Part shown: piece after piece, positions 1 to 7,055 of the stretch | Numbering within the stretch: position 1 is the first letter of the stretch | Layout: the number at the start of each line of letters is the position of its first letter | Program-made: the position numbers and the translations under genes | Notes under the pieces: generated by a model | Seen by the model: the letters and a program-made list of their open reading frames with translations, nothing else | What the model was told of the DNA's origin: nothing | Database searches by the model: none | Assembly: GCA_913778085.1 (NCBI GenBank) | Contig: CAJYXJ010000005.1 | Location: forward strand, 1-58,200 | Direction: 5' to 3' | Source: an uncultured Chryseobacterium sp. | Lineage (GTDB): Bacteria; Bacteroidota; Bacteroidia; Flavobacteriales; Weeksellaceae | DNA length: 58,200 nucleotides

Positions 1-96
1 AGACGGCTGGATAAAGACCATGAAAAGACACCTGAAAGTCAGCAATATTGGATATTATGGCAGAATTGTCAAATTATCCTCAATAAAATCAGATAA
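1..96 (+). CDS. C-terminal end of an unidentified protein (5' end outside the window)
   Basis: Reading frame 1 is open from the first base and stops at TAA 94-96, giving 31 residues that begin RRLDKDHEKTPESQQYW and end LNKIR. The charged start and tryptophan-containing middle look like a normal protein tail, but the fragment is too short to name a family. It could also be chance, since an open run of this length is not rare. Confidence 0.35.
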   Translation, partial: RRLDKDHEKTPESQQYWILWQNCQIILNKIR

Positions 97-198
97 ATAA
101 TACAAATCTTTTTTAAACATACTCTAAATTGTTATTATCCTTATGAAAACACAAATACAAAATTAAAACCCAATATCATTATTTATTACATACAAATA

Positions 199-924
199 TC
201 ACGATCCCATTTGACTTTTTAATCTGTCAAGAGACATGTCTTCGGGTAGTCTGTGTAACATTCTATGGCAATTAGAGCATACTAATGCAAGATCATCTAA
301 TGTCGTTTTTTGATTAGTATTGTAAGTTGAAAGTTGTTGCGTGTGATGACATTCGATAAATCCTTTTCCTATTTCTCCATATTTTTTATGAAAATCAAAA
401 TCACAGACTTGACATAATAATTTACCAGTTTCTTTAAGAACTTGCAGTTTCTTTGAATTTATGAGTTTTTGGTTCCTTTCTCTTACTTTATGTAATTTAA
501 AAATTATTTCACCTTCGATTGCCTCTGTAATAGGTGCTTCCGAAAGTTCCTCAATTTGATAGATCTTAGTATTTAGTTCCTCATCACCTAAAGTTTCAAT
601 AATAACATTAGAAATATTTTTTAATACAGTTTGATTGTTCTGAAATTCGAAAAAAATCTGTTTGTCTAATTTAGAGAAACGTTCTAGACCTTTTGAAGGA
701 TTGTTAGGATCAATTGATGTAAAATTATTTAGTTTCATTGCAACACCATTAGGATTTCTAAAGTCAGAATTTCTGTTTTGTTTAGAATGCAATGGTAATT
801 TGTTCAAAATTTCAGAGAGTTTGATAATCTCTGGGTTGATACTAATAAATGAACTTGATTCCAAATTAAAGTAGAGATTCAATGTTAGGATAAGTTCGTC
901 TCTTTGCCATTTGGGGTTTTTCAT
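199..924 (-). CDS. HNH endonuclease, McrA-like putative restriction nuclease
   Basis: A 241-residue protein with a C-terminal HNH nuclease fold. The zinc-type CQVC pair is near residues 171-174, the catalytic ECHH near 191-194 and CSNCH near 216-220. The N-terminal ~130 residues (start KNPKWQRDELI, later FRNPNGVAMKL) resemble the recognition half of stand-alone HNH restriction enzymes of the type annotated as 5-methylcytosine-specific, so modified or foreign DNA is the likely target; that specificity is inferred. No methyltransferase is adjacent. The XRE gene upstream on the same strand ends in its own terminator (1028-1057), so the nuclease is probably transcribed separately. Confidence 0.8.
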   Translation of the reverse strand: MKNPKWQRDELILTLNLYFNLESSSFISINPEIIKLSEILNKLPLHSKQNRNSDFRNPNGVAMKLNNFTSIDPNNPSKGLERFSKLDKQIFFEFQNNQTVLKNISNVIIETLGDEELNTKIYQIEELSEAPITEAIEGEIIFKLHKVRERNQKLINSKKLQVLKETGKLLCQVCDFDFHKKYGEIGKGFIECHHTQQLSTYNTNQKTTLDDLALVCSNCHRMLHRLPEDMSLDRLKSQMGS

Positions 925-1027
925 GGTTGTTATGGTTTTGATGATTTGAATTGCTTTAAAAAATTCTAAGATTATAAAAAAACGTCTTCAAAATAGTGTT
1001 AATAGCTTAATAGTTATATTTATAAAT

Positions 1028-1057
1028 AAAATCCTAACTGTATTTAGTTAGGATTTT
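1028..1057 (-). terminator. Hairpin terminator overlapping the end of the XRE gene
   Basis: Perfect 12-bp arms AAAATCCTAACT (1028-1039) and AGTTAGGATTTT (1046-1057) surround a 6-nt loop. Read on the minus strand it is followed by a T-rich stretch. The XRE stop codon (1044-1046) lies in the loop and first arm position, so the last codons are part of the terminator stem. Confidence 0.7.
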
Positions 1058-1301
1058 CAGAGTTGTACTTTTCAAAATCAAACTTAAAGTCGAGTAAGTC
1101 TTTAGGCTTAACTTTTAGAGCATTTGATAATTTTATAAGTGTTTTCATAGTTAGATTTATTTTACCCAACTCATATTTATTAATGTCACTTGAATCAATT
1201 CCAGTCAGAAATTCAATATCATCCAAAGTCTGTTCATTTTTACTTCTAATTTCAGAAATTCTCTTTCCAATTGCACTCAAAAAGTCCTCTGTAATATTCA
1301 T
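1044..1301 (-). CDS. XRE-family helix-turn-helix regulator (module copy 1)
   Basis: An 85-residue protein made almost entirely of a Cro/CI-type HTH domain (about residues 10-70) with the pattern IGKRISEIRSKNEQTLDDIEF...GIDSSDINKYELGK. Its tail (KPKDLLDFKFDFEKY) matches the tail of the XRE protein at 15710-15967 (HPKELFDIAFDFEEY), so the two are paralogs. It is divergent from the 178-aa gene at 1795 across a region with two palindromes (1319-1332 and 1343-1366). Autorepression plus repression of the divergent transcript is the likely mode. No toxin or protease domain is fused. Confidence 0.85.
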   Translation of the reverse strand: MNITEDFLSAIGKRISEIRSKNEQTLDDIEFLTGIDSSDINKYELGKINLTMKTLIKLSNALKVKPKDLLDFKFDFEKYNSENPN

Positions 1302-1318
1302 TTTAATGATTTGAAGCT

Positions 1319-1387
1319 AAAGTCCTGACTTTTATAAAATTTATTTTGGGGATATATCCCCAAAATGAAAATAATTTAATATATTTG
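1319..1387. promoter_or_regulatory. Two palindromic operators and the rightward -7 box of module copy 1
   Basis: A short palindrome AAAGTC-CT-GACTTT (1319-1332) lies just outside the XRE start. A perfect 24-bp palindrome with half-site ATTTTGGGGATA covers 1343-1366. A Bacteroidota -7 box TATATTTG (TAnnTTTG) follows at 1380-1387, 13 bp after the palindrome, so the palindrome covers the -33 region. The same layout recurs at 15584-15626 and 16010-16053. A second box, TAACTTTG at 1409-1416, is an alternative start. Binding by the adjacent XRE protein is inferred. Confidence 0.6.
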
Positions 1388-1390
1388 TGA

Positions 1391-1794
1391 CATAAGTTAT
1401 ATATACTGTAACTTTGCGATACTTCAAAGAATATTAGAAGCTATTGCTTAGAATCTCTAACTGAAAACTGGTAATTTTTAAACATACGAGATGATAAGCA
1501 GGAAACTCACGACCTAGGCGTTGGCTCTCTTATCTGTATGTAAGGTATACCAGTACCTCAGTTAGGATAATGTAGAGTCCCATGCCGTTTTATTTTCCAT
1601 GCCGTCCGCCTTTCTACAGACCTTCTAAGCTTGCTTTACCATACAGAGTATCAGAAAAAGATACAATAGGAAGGTACCGCTTATTGCCGCGGGGTTCAAC
1701 AGGCCCGGCTATTAAAGATCATTTATTATTGTATTGAGCCATAGGGTCATTCCTGCATGGCCGGATAACACGCAAGCCTAAAAAAACAAAACAA
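1391..1794 (+). ncRNA. Long structured 5' leader / candidate RNA element
   Basis: About 400 nt with no convincing ORF separate the predicted promoter from the 178-aa gene. Complementary arms: CTAACTGA 1456-1463 with TCAGTTAG 1558-1565; ACTGGTA 1466-1472 with TACCAGT 1548-1554; an inner CATAC/GTATG and AAG/CTT helix around 1482-1541; TGTAGA 1571-1576 with TCTACA 1613-1618; ACCTTCTA 1620-1627 with TAGGAAGGT 1667-1675, enclosing GTATC/GATAC (1648-1664); and a GC-rich hairpin around 1686-1710. TGCTTA-GA-ATCTC (1445-1457) can instead pair with GAGAT-GA-TAAGCA (1488-1500), competing with the outer helix. I do not recognise a known RNA class. The paralog at 16130 lacks this leader. Confidence 0.4.
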
Positions 1795-2331
1795 ATGAAA
1801 AAGAAAAAAACAGACCTTGAATCCCGGTTTTGGTCCGGCCGGAGCAACCTTTCACCCGTATCGCTGCTGGAAGCGTTTTTCCAGTTCCATGATCTGGCTA
1901 CGGCCAAAGAACGGCTTAACTGCATCATGGCGCATGCGGTTCAGGGGAAAGTCCGGATCAGCGAAGATCCTTCCGTTATCTTTCATTTCCACCAGTCGAT
2001 GCGGTCGTTCATCCTCGCCGGATATGGCCTGAGGAAGAAATCCGGGAAATGGTTGGTCAATACACTTTCCGGGCAGGGGAGTGCGCTGGAGCTGGGTTCG
2101 CTTTCGGAGGAAGAATACCGCGATCCGGTTTTGGTCTTCCGCAAAGCCTTTCAGGAATACCGTCCGGCGCAGTTCCTGGATTTCCTGGCGGACGTGGTGT
2201 ATTTCTCGCTCGGCACTTTTAATAACGTACCGGAAGGCAATATCGTGGGGCCGTACCTGCACCTCTGCAAAATGCTGGATGCCGCCGGGCTGATCGTGGA
2301 GAGAAGGGCTCAGGAAGGGAAGGATCAATGA
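1795..2331 (+). CDS. Conserved protein of unknown function, ~178 aa (module copy 1)
   Basis: A 178-residue soluble-looking protein with no signal peptide or membrane segment and a lysine-rich start (MKKKKTDLESRFWSG). It is a clear paralog of the protein at 16130-16666. Shared blocks are the ARFWSG/SRFWSG start, FFQF-DLA-AKE, EPS-(V/I)FHF--SMRS-I-AGY, (S)LxEEEYRDP--VF-KAF and the C-terminal PYLHL-KMLDAA. The regular helical pattern suggests an all-alpha fold. No catalytic motif is visible and I do not recognise the family. It faces an XRE regulator across palindromic operators and sits behind a long structured leader. Confidence 0.8.
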   Translation: MKKKKTDLESRFWSGRSNLSPVSLLEAFFQFHDLATAKERLNCIMAHAVQGKVRISEDPSVIFHFHQSMRSFILAGYGLRKKSGKWLVNTLSGQGSALELGSLSEEEYRDPVLVFRKAFQEYRPAQFLDFLADVVYFSLGTFNNVPEGNIVGPYLHLCKMLDAAGLIVERRAQEGKDQ

Positions 2332-2425
2332 CCGGCGATGGTTTGTCCGGCTGTGAACCGTCCTGCAATTGGAACAAGTATTGCTGGTTTTGGGGAACGC
2401 TAAATTAATCACTTAAGCTATTCCA

Positions 2426-3091
2426 ATGAACGATTTTTATGATAAATTCAGGCATAGAAATAGATTTGACGAACATGCGGAAGCCATATCCGCGCATCTG
2501 GATGAGCGGTTTACCTCTGATGAAATCACCGTTTACCATGAAATGTTTTCCCCCGATTTTCACCTGGATGTCTATTTTGTACAACCTGAGAAATACAATT
2601 TCAATATCTTACTCACGGCCGGCATGAGTACGCTCGAAATGACTGTTCCTCCGGACGTGGAAAACCCGCAGGAGTATCAGTTTGCGGAGCTCATGCTCCT
2701 GCTTCCGAAATCCATTGCTTTCGGTGAGGTCACCGGCGATAATCCCAACGACTGGCTCATCGATATGCTGAAAGAAAATGCCCGGTTCCCGCACCATTAC
2801 GATACCTGGCTGACGATCGGCCATACCCTGCAGGCCACGGCCGATATGGAACCGTATGCGGAACAGACGGAGTACACGGGCGTCGTAATCCTGCCGTCCG
2901 TGAACTTTGACGAAGATTTTACGACCCTGCAGGCCGGAGAAAACCGGATCAACATCTATTCTGTGTTCCCGCTCTACGCTGACGAAATGAATTATAAGAT
3001 ACAAAACGGATACAACGCCCTTCTGGACCGGCTGATCGTGAAAAATGCGAAGGAGGTTTTTGATGAAGGCAGGGAAAGCTTATTGAGTTAA
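2426..3091 (+). CDS. Suppressor-of-fused (SUFU) domain protein
   Basis: A 221-residue protein matching the bacterial SUFU-like family. Typical elements are the DEITVYHEMFSPDFHLDVYFVQP start of the domain (around residues 36-58), AGMSTLEMTVP, the central FAELMLLLP, the middle NDWLIDMLKENARFPHHYDTW and the late INIYSVFPLYADEMNYKIQNG. Bacterial members are cytosolic and often associated with immunity or polymorphic-toxin contexts; their biochemical role is unclear. It lies 94 bp after the 178-aa gene on the same strand and may share its transcript. Similar GC content suggests the two travel together, but no such gene follows the second module copy. Confidence 0.8.
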   Translation: MNDFYDKFRHRNRFDEHAEAISAHLDERFTSDEITVYHEMFSPDFHLDVYFVQPEKYNFNILLTAGMSTLEMTVPPDVENPQEYQFAELMLLLPKSIAFGEVTGDNPNDWLIDMLKENARFPHHYDTWLTIGHTLQATADMEPYAEQTEYTGVVILPSVNFDEDFTTLQAGENRINIYSVFPLYADEMNYKIQNGYNALLDRLIVKNAKEVFDEGRESLLS

Positions 3092-3172
3092 ATGATCTGT
3101 TGGTCATGCGATCCATATCATTTGCCCGCATTAAATAACCGGATCAACTGCTAAACCCGATCAACCCTGATT

Positions 3173-3211
3173 CAAACAAAAAAGCTGAAGTGAAAACCTC
3201 AGCTTTGTTTG
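3173..3211 (+). terminator. Hairpin terminator after the SUFU gene
   Basis: The arms around AAAGCTGA (3181-3188) and TCAGCTTT (about 3198-3205), extended by CAAACAA on the left and GTTTG on the right, form a hairpin with a T-rich 3' side about 90 bp after the SUFU stop. The near-symmetry would also let it act on the opposite strand. Confidence 0.6.
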
Positions 3212-3299
3212 ATATGAACCCGGCCGTATTCCGTTGTTTACTGAATGGCAAAATAAAACTTAAGCCTCCAGTCTACATCTTCCAGCCTGTTAACCTTAC

Positions 3300-3575
3300 T
3301 CTGATAATCATCATACCTTTGACTCTGTTATCGACACCGGAAACACCCAGCCTCCAGCATCCCTCTTCCAGCCCATTAACCTTATTTCTGATAATCCTCA
3401 TACCTCTGACTCTGTTTTCGACACCGAAAACCTCCGGCACCCAGCTTCCCTCTTCCAGCCTGTCCATCTGATTTCTGATAATCATCATACCTCTGGCTCT
3501 ATTGTCAACACCGGAAACATCCAGCTTCCAGCACCCAGCTTCCGGCCTGTCAACCTTATTTCTTCTTCGGGTTTA
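3300..3575. repeat. Tandem array of an ~87-bp repeat (about three units)
   Basis: Units beginning TCTGATAATCATCATACC start at 3300, 3387 and 3474, an exact 87-bp period, with a partial unit before and after. Each unit continues CTCTGACTCTGTT, then GACACCGGAAAC, and ends in runs such as CCAGCTTCC and CTCTTCCAGCC. The array fills the gap between two convergent genes (SUFU and the NTF2-like gene). Further copies lie at 4070-4220 and 5636-5770. Open frames through it are by-products of the period being divisible by three. Confidence 0.85.
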
Positions 3576-3588
3576 GGCTAAGTACCCA

Positions 3589-3906
3589 TCAGCCGCTTAT
3601 TTTCAGCGACTCAATAAGCCCGTCAGCCAACTGGAAACGGTATTTCAATACGATGGGGCTGCCCGGGAAGTTTCCTGAAGTTTTGGCGGAGAGGATGTTT
3701 TCTTTTTCGTCATAAGCTACAGGTTCCATCGTGGCCCGGTATTCTTTATTGGCCTGGTCGATCCAGCTTTCAATTTCGGATTTGCCGTGGTGGGTTTTGC
3801 CTTCGTCGAAGACCTGTGCGTTTTCAGCAAAACACCGGGCGTAGGCGGCACTGTCAAATTCATTCTGGGCTTTGATTAATACTGAGATGATGTGAGGTAA
3901 ATTCAT
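3589..3906 (-). CDS. SnoaL/NTF2-like family protein
   Basis: A 105-residue single-domain protein with the NTF2-like pattern: N-terminal helices (LPHIISVLIKAQNEFDSAAYARCFA), the FAENAQVFDEGKTHHGKSEIESWI segment and C-terminal strands. It resembles small nuclear-transport-factor-2 family proteins, whose members include isomerases, dehydratases and ligand-binding proteins; the actual ligand cannot be read from the sequence. It lies downstream of the SDR gene on the same strand, separated by 330 bp that contain repeats, so it probably has its own promoter. Confidence 0.75.
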   Translation of the reverse strand: MNLPHIISVLIKAQNEFDSAAYARCFAENAQVFDEGKTHHGKSEIESWIDQANKEYRATMEPVAYDEKENILSAKTSGNFPGSPIVLKYRFQLADGLIESLKISG

Positions 3907-4069
3907 AGGTTGGTATTTTAAATTAATTTAGTTGTATTGTGTTGATATGCATTATTTTGTTGAAGCAGAAATAAGGCTAAGAGTTGTGGGTAGGATTTAG
4001 ATAGAGTCCGCTTTTACAGAATGCTCAACCATCTCGTTTACCTGTCAACACTTTTGACCGTATTTTGAC

Positions 4070-4220
4070 AAAAGGAACCTCCGGCACCCAGCTTCCCTCT
4101 TCCAGCCCGTTAACCTTCTTCTGATAATCAGCATACCTCTGACTCTGTTTTCAACACCGGAAACACCCAGCATCCAGCACCCATCTTCCAGCCTGCTAAC
4201 CTGATTTCTGCTTCAGGTTC
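4070..4220. repeat. Dispersed copy (about 1.5 units) of the 87-bp repeat
   Basis: The stretch carries GGCACCCAGCTTCCCTC, CTGATAATCAGCATACC, CTCTGACTCTGTTTTC and AACACCGGAAACACCCAGC in the same order as the array at 3300-3575. It sits between the end of the SDR gene (minus strand) and the upstream region of the NTF2-like gene. The rest of the gap 3907-4069 is AT-rich with nothing else recognisable. Confidence 0.8.
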
Positions 4221-4236
4221 ACCTTATTTAAAATCA

Positions 4237-5031
4237 TTAAACGGTAGGTACGGTACCGCCGTCAATGACAAATTCGGTCCCGGTTAAATAACCGGCTTTC
4301 GGTGAAACGAGGAAGCCCACGAGTTCAGCCACTTCTCCGGGTTCGGCAGGTCTTCCGAAAGGAATTCCGCCCAGGGCATCCATCACCCCTTGCTGCGCTT
4401 CCGCTATCGTCGTGTTGGCGTTTCTTGCAATTTCACCCAGCCAGGCTTCCGATGCAGAGGTATTGATCCATCCCGGTGAAACCGTCAGTACGCGGATGCC
4501 TTTTGGCGTGACTTCATTCGATAAACTTTTGCTGTAGTTTCGCAGTGCTGCTTTGGCGGCGGCGTAGGGCAGCGTGGAATCATAAAGGGGAAGTTTACCC
4601 TGGATGGAGGCGATGTGAATGATGACCCCGCTTTTCCGTTCGATCATCTGTGGGAGAAATCCCCGGTCCAGACGTACCGGAGCCAGAAGGTTAGCCTGCA
4701 GGGTCGATTCCCAGTCTTCATCGCTGAGGGCTGCAAACCCGCCGGCGGGGGTGGATGATCCGCCCAGGTTGTTTACAAGAATATCCAGCCTTCCGTAAAC
4801 CGACAGCACGTCGCCGATCAGTTTCTGGGTTCCTTCCGCTTTGCTTAAATCCGCCGGGATAAAATGCAGGTTGCCGTTTTCTTTTTCAGGGGCATTCCTC
4901 GCAGTGATGATCACCGTTGCGCCGGCCTGTAGCAGTCTTTCTGCAATAGCTTTGCCTGCGCCTTTGGTTCCTCCGGTGACCAGGGCAATTTTACCCTGAA
5001 GTTCGTTGTTGTCATTGAATACATTTTCCAT
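4237..5031 (-). CDS. SDR family NAD(P)-dependent oxidoreductase
   Basis: A classical short-chain dehydrogenase of about 264 residues with the cofactor motif TGGTKGAGKA near the start, NNLGG, the catalytic serine in IHIASIQG, the YAAAK active-site pair, and a PGWI segment after the catalytic residues. A longer in-frame start at 5136 would run through the control region of the divergent HxlR gene; MENVFNDNNELQGKIALV at 5031 gives the usual family start. It is divergent from an HxlR regulator, a common pairing in which the regulator controls the dehydrogenase in response to reactive or aromatic compounds. The substrate is unknown. Confidence 0.85.
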   Translation of the reverse strand: MENVFNDNNELQGKIALVTGGTKGAGKAIAERLLQAGATVIITARNAPEKENGNLHFIPADLSKAEGTQKLIGDVLSVYGRLDILVNNLGGSSTPAGGFAALSDEDWESTLQANLLAPVRLDRGFLPQMIERKSGVIIHIASIQGKLPLYDSTLPYAAAKAALRNYSKSLSNEVTPKGIRVLTVSPGWINTSASEAWLGEIARNANTTIAEAQQGVMDALGGIPFGRPAEPGEVAELVGFLVSPKAGYLTGTEFVIDGGTVPTV

Positions 5032-5120
5032 TGTCGAATTGTTTGATACAAATTTCCGGAGTATCTCCTTCCCGGGCAATAACGGAAAACCGAATCGCAT
5101 AGGGATAATTTTTTCCCCTA

Positions 5121-5155
5121 TTGTCCGGTTTGGCACATTGGGTTAAATTTGTATA
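5121..5155 (+). promoter_or_regulatory. Predicted promoter of the HxlR gene
   Basis: A TTG at 5121-5123 is followed about 20 bp later by the -7 box TAAATTTG (5144-5151). The expected start of transcription, about four bases after the box, coincides with the ATG at 5155, so the message would be leaderless. This is a pattern match only. Confidence 0.45.
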
Positions 5156-5520
5156 TGCACGAAAGAAAAATACCTCTGAACTTAAACTGCGGCCTCGACC
5201 TGATCGGCGAGGTGCTTTACGGCAAATGGAAAATCCGCCTGCTATGGTTTATCCACCAGGGGCATCTGCGTCCGAGCGAATTGCAGCGTAAGATTCCGGA
5301 TGCTTCAAGGCGTGTTCTCAATCTCCAGCTGAAAGAACTGGAGGAACATGAACTGGTAACCAAAAAGATTTACGCCCAGATTCCGCCGAAAGTCGAATAT
5401 TACCTGACCGATTTCGGCAAAACCCTGATCCCTGTAATTTCTGCTTTGGGAAACTGGGGTGACCAGCACGAAGAACGGCTAAGGAACGTCATCATGAAAA
5501 GGATGGGGGAGAATGCGTAA
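5155..5520 (+). CDS. HxlR-type winged-helix transcriptional regulator
   Basis: About 121 residues forming one winged-helix domain. The redox-type cysteine (LNLNCGLDLIGEVL) and the diagnostic YGKWKIRLLWFI precede the HTH (RPSELQRKIPDASRRVLNLQLKELEEHELV) and the wing (PPKVEYYLTDFGKTL). HxlR regulators sense formaldehyde, quinones or oxidants through the N-terminal cysteine. ATG 5155 is preferred over TTG 5149 because the promoter box overlaps the latter. It probably regulates itself and the divergent SDR gene. A strong terminator follows at 5591-5626. Confidence 0.85.
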   Translation: MHERKIPLNLNCGLDLIGEVLYGKWKIRLLWFIHQGHLRPSELQRKIPDASRRVLNLQLKELEEHELVTKKIYAQIPPKVEYYLTDFGKTLIPVISALGNWGDQHEERLRNVIMKRMGENA

Positions 5521-5590
5521 ATATCTTGCATTAAAAAGGATTCGTCATTGCAGGAATAAAAGGAATCTGCAGAATTTGTGTGAACCGATA

Positions 5591-5626
5591 AAATAAATGC
5601 CGTCACAACCGGCGGCATTTATTTTT
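5591..5626 (+). terminator. Strong intrinsic terminator after hxlR
   Basis: Perfect 12-bp arms AAATAAATGCCG (5591-5602) and CGGCATTTATTT (5613-5624) enclose a 10-nt loop, and Ts follow. Confidence 0.8.
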
Positions 5627-5635
5627 CACGAAAAG

Positions 5636-5770
5636 AACTTCCGGCATCCAGCTTCCAGTTTCCAGTCTGTCAACCTTATTTCTGATAATCACACCTCTGA
5701 CTCTGTTTTCAACACCGGAAACACCCAGCCTCCGGCTTCCCTCTTCCAGCCTCTTAACATGATTTCCATT
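5636..5770. repeat. Dispersed copy of the 87-bp repeat between convergent genes
   Basis: CCGGCATCCAGCTTCC, CTGATAATCACACC, CTCTGACTCTGTTTTC, AACACCGGAAACACCCAGCC and CCCTCTTCCAGCC appear in the order of the main array. The copy fills the gap between hxlR (+) and the YihY gene (-), immediately after the hxlR terminator. Confidence 0.8.
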
Positions 5771-5791
5771 GTGAGCTCAAACTGATCCTAT

Positions 5792-6739
5792 TTACTTTTT
5801 ATCCGAAGAAGGCTTCGCTCCCGCGACCACTTCCTCGTTATCTTCCTGCGGAATGGTCTGCGGGTTCCATTTGGCGTGTTTCGACGGTTTAAGCTTATAT
5901 CCGTTTACTTTCGTGTATACTTTAGTGAATTCGGCACCGAAGAAGATGAGCTGGCAGGTATAGTTGATCCAGAGCAGAAGCAGGATTACGGTTCCCGCTG
6001 TCCCGAAGGACGAACTCGGGTTGAATTTATCAAAATAAAACGTCAGGATGTATTTTCCTAAAGTAAAGAGAACGGCCGTTACTGCCGCACCGACCCAAAC
6101 GGATTTCCATTGCAGCTGCACATCCGGCAGGATCTTGAACATCGCGGCAAAAAGGAAAAGGGAAACAAGAAAGCCGATGACGATATTTAAGATGTTGACG
6201 AAAACCAAAGTTTCAAGACCGAAATGACGGACCACCCATTCACTTGCCAGGCCGATGACTGAACTTAAAAGCAGGGTAACCAGTAGCAGGAAAGCAATCA
6301 CGATAATTAGCCCCAAAGAGTTCGCTCTGTCAAGAAGATATTTTTCCCAGGCTTTTTTCGGGGTGGCTACCACATCCCAAAGCTTGTTCAGTGTTTTCTG
6401 GAACTGGAAAAACAGGGAAGTCGCCCCGAAGATCAGCGTCAGGATTCCGACTATTTTCATGACCACATTCTTTTTATCGACCATCCCGCCGATGACCATT
6501 TCTTCCAGGCTTTTGCCGACATCCTTGCCCATCATGCTGCCGATGAATTTTGTAATTTCACCCTGTACCGCTTCTGAACCGAAGAAAATTCCGGCGATCC
6601 AGATCACGATAATCAGCAGGCCGGGGATTGAAAATATGGCACTGTAAGCCAGGCTGGCCGCTTCTGCCCCGAGATCGCGGGCGCTCCAGTCTTTATACGT
6701 TGCTTTAAGAATGTCCCAAAAGTTGTTCAGTATTTTCAT
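5792..6739 (-). CDS. YihY/virulence factor BrkB family inner-membrane protein
   Basis: A 315-residue membrane protein with about six hydrophobic segments (for example LAYSAIFSIPGLLIIVIWIAG, SLGLIIVIAFLLLVTLLL, VNILNIVIGFLVSLFLF, AGTVILLLLWINYTCQLIFF). It carries the family signatures SLAYSAIFSIPGLL near the N-terminus, FQKTLNKLWDV in the middle and FGAEFTKVY near the C-terminus, followed by a charged tail. The family was once called ribonuclease BN in error; its transport or envelope role is unresolved. It is divergent from katE across 316 bp. Confidence 0.9.
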   Translation of the reverse strand: MKILNNFWDILKATYKDWSARDLGAEAASLAYSAIFSIPGLLIIVIWIAGIFFGSEAVQGEITKFIGSMMGKDVGKSLEEMVIGGMVDKKNVVMKIVGILTLIFGATSLFFQFQKTLNKLWDVVATPKKAWEKYLLDRANSLGLIIVIAFLLLVTLLLSSVIGLASEWVVRHFGLETLVFVNILNIVIGFLVSLFLFAAMFKILPDVQLQWKSVWVGAAVTAVLFTLGKYILTFYFDKFNPSSSFGTAGTVILLLLWINYTCQLIFFGAEFTKVYTKVNGYKLKPSKHAKWNPQTIPQEDNEEVVAGAKPSSDKK

Positions 6740-7055
6740 AATTTAATTTTTTCGATTAAACAGTCTGCAAAAACTCAATACTGAAACGCTCTGTAAGTGA
6801 TGGTATGACCTTCAAATTCCGTACCCACTTAAAATAAAGAGAAAAAACTTAGAAATTTACCGGGAATTTTTAGTCTGAAATAAGAATAGAGACTTTTATC
6901 TGTTCAGAGGTGGAGCGTTGCGCGAAATAATGCTGAATAGATCTCGGATCGTAATTATTATTTATAATGGTTATTAATTACAAGTCCGTCTATCAAAGGG
7001 GTATAATTGTTGTTCCATCATCGCCGACTTCTAAATCACAACAAATTATTATATT
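6740..7055. other. Divergent intergenic region between the YihY gene and katE
   Basis: The 316 bp are AT-rich and must hold both promoters. A degenerate box (TATAATTG) lies near 7001-7008, about 50 bp before katE. I see no repeat, ORF or clear operator. Confidence 0.4.

Noticed and set aside
1686-1712. tRNA T-arm-like sequence (GGGGTTCAACAGGCCC)
   Set aside because: No matching acceptor, D or anticodon arms are found around it; it is better explained as a hairpin in the structured leader.
1852-2412. A 186-codon open frame antisense to the 178-aa gene
   Set aside because: The plus-strand protein is conserved with its paralog at 16130, whereas the antisense frame has no counterpart there of similar length.
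3190-3488. Open frames on both strands through 3190-3488
   Set aside because: They run through the 87-bp repeat, whose length is a multiple of three; composition is repetitive (TPETPS/TPKTSG) with no protein features.
3300-3575. Possible CRISPR array
   Set aside because: Unit and spacing are one continuous 87-bp repeat with no unique spacers and no cas genes nearby.
5032-5136. N-terminal extension of the SDR protein to 5136
   Set aside because: It would cover the control region of the divergent HxlR gene and adds 35 residues before the normal SDR start.
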